Assembly: GCA_964567045.1 (NCBI GenBank) | Contig: CAZMLE010000088.1 | Coordinates: forward strand, 1 to 13,928 | Direction of reading: 5' to 3' | Source: JAFNGF01 sp964567045 | Lineage (GTDB): Bacteria; Planctomycetota; Phycisphaerae; Sedimentisphaerales; Anaerobacaceae | Length of the DNA stretch: 13,928 nucleotides | Part shown: piece after piece, positions 13,906 to 13,928 of the stretch | Layout of the letters: every line of letters starts with the position of its first letter | Position numbering within the stretch: the first letter of the stretch is position 1 | Position numbers and translations under genes: made by a program | Notes under the pieces: model-generated | The model's database searches: none | What the model was told of the DNA's origin: nothing | Seen by the model: the letters and a program-made list of their open reading frames with translations, nothing else

Positions 13906-13928
13906 TGCAGCAGTGATGGAGCAGCTTG
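13898..13928 (+). CDS. Possible start of an overlapping downstream gene (cut by window edge)
   Basis: An ATG at 13898 opens a frame reading MGNAAVMEQL to the edge of the window and overlaps the TAA stop of the preceding gene (13903-13905), an arrangement that often means translational coupling. A second ATG at 13916 is an alternative start. Only ten codons are visible, there is no strong ribosome binding site, and the family cannot be recognised. Confidence 0.3.
   Translation, partial: MGNAAVMEQL

Overview
The window reads as chromosomal DNA of a bacterium of the Planctomycetota, most likely of the class Phycisphaerae. That placement rests on the style of RpoB/RpoC, on an EF-Tu whose RGITI effector motif is replaced by KILTI, and on a small exported protein with a dockerin-like tail of the kind abundant in that class. 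It is inference from protein character; no 16S rRNA gene is present.

About 9.5 kb, from the left edge to 9487, is one minus-strand block in the classical tuf-secE-nusG-rplKAJL-rpoBC order. In transcription order it holds a likely promoter (9658-9686), tRNA-Thr(GGT), tuf, rpmG (a 56-residue L33 gene), tRNA-Trp(CCA), secE, nusG, rplK, rplA, rplJ, rplL, rpoB and the first 109 codons of rpoC, which runs off the window. The genes supply translation elongation, the L11/L1/L10/L12 stalk and L1 arm of the large ribosomal subunit, a Sec translocon subunit, a transcription elongation factor and the two large RNA polymerase subunits.

From 9811 to 13244, also on the minus strand, lie a large exported HEAT/TPR-like repeat protein of unknown function and, upstream of it, a XerC/XerD-type tyrosine recombinase with all its catalytic residues. 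After a 268-bp divergent spacer rich in inverted repeats, the plus strand carries a small secreted protein (cysteine-rich domain plus a single dockerin-like calcium loop) and the first codons of an overlapping downstream gene.

The most unusual signal is a recurring seven-nucleotide period. Four arrays with different unit sequences share it: a palindromic AGAC/GTCT array between tuf and rpmG, an AT-rich CAATT array between the recombinase and the HEAT gene, and two GC-rich arrays inside the recombinase gene itself. The larger of the last two adds about 38 residues to the recombinase's N-terminal domain, keeps frame over 113 nt, and has unit variants at the points where an uninterrupted unit would give a stop codon. 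The other points of interest are the altered EF-Tu effector loop, a long charged N-terminal extension on L7/L12, and a strong hairpin directly before the ribosome binding site of the secreted protein. I found no CRISPR array, insertion sequence, prophage or obvious new defence system.
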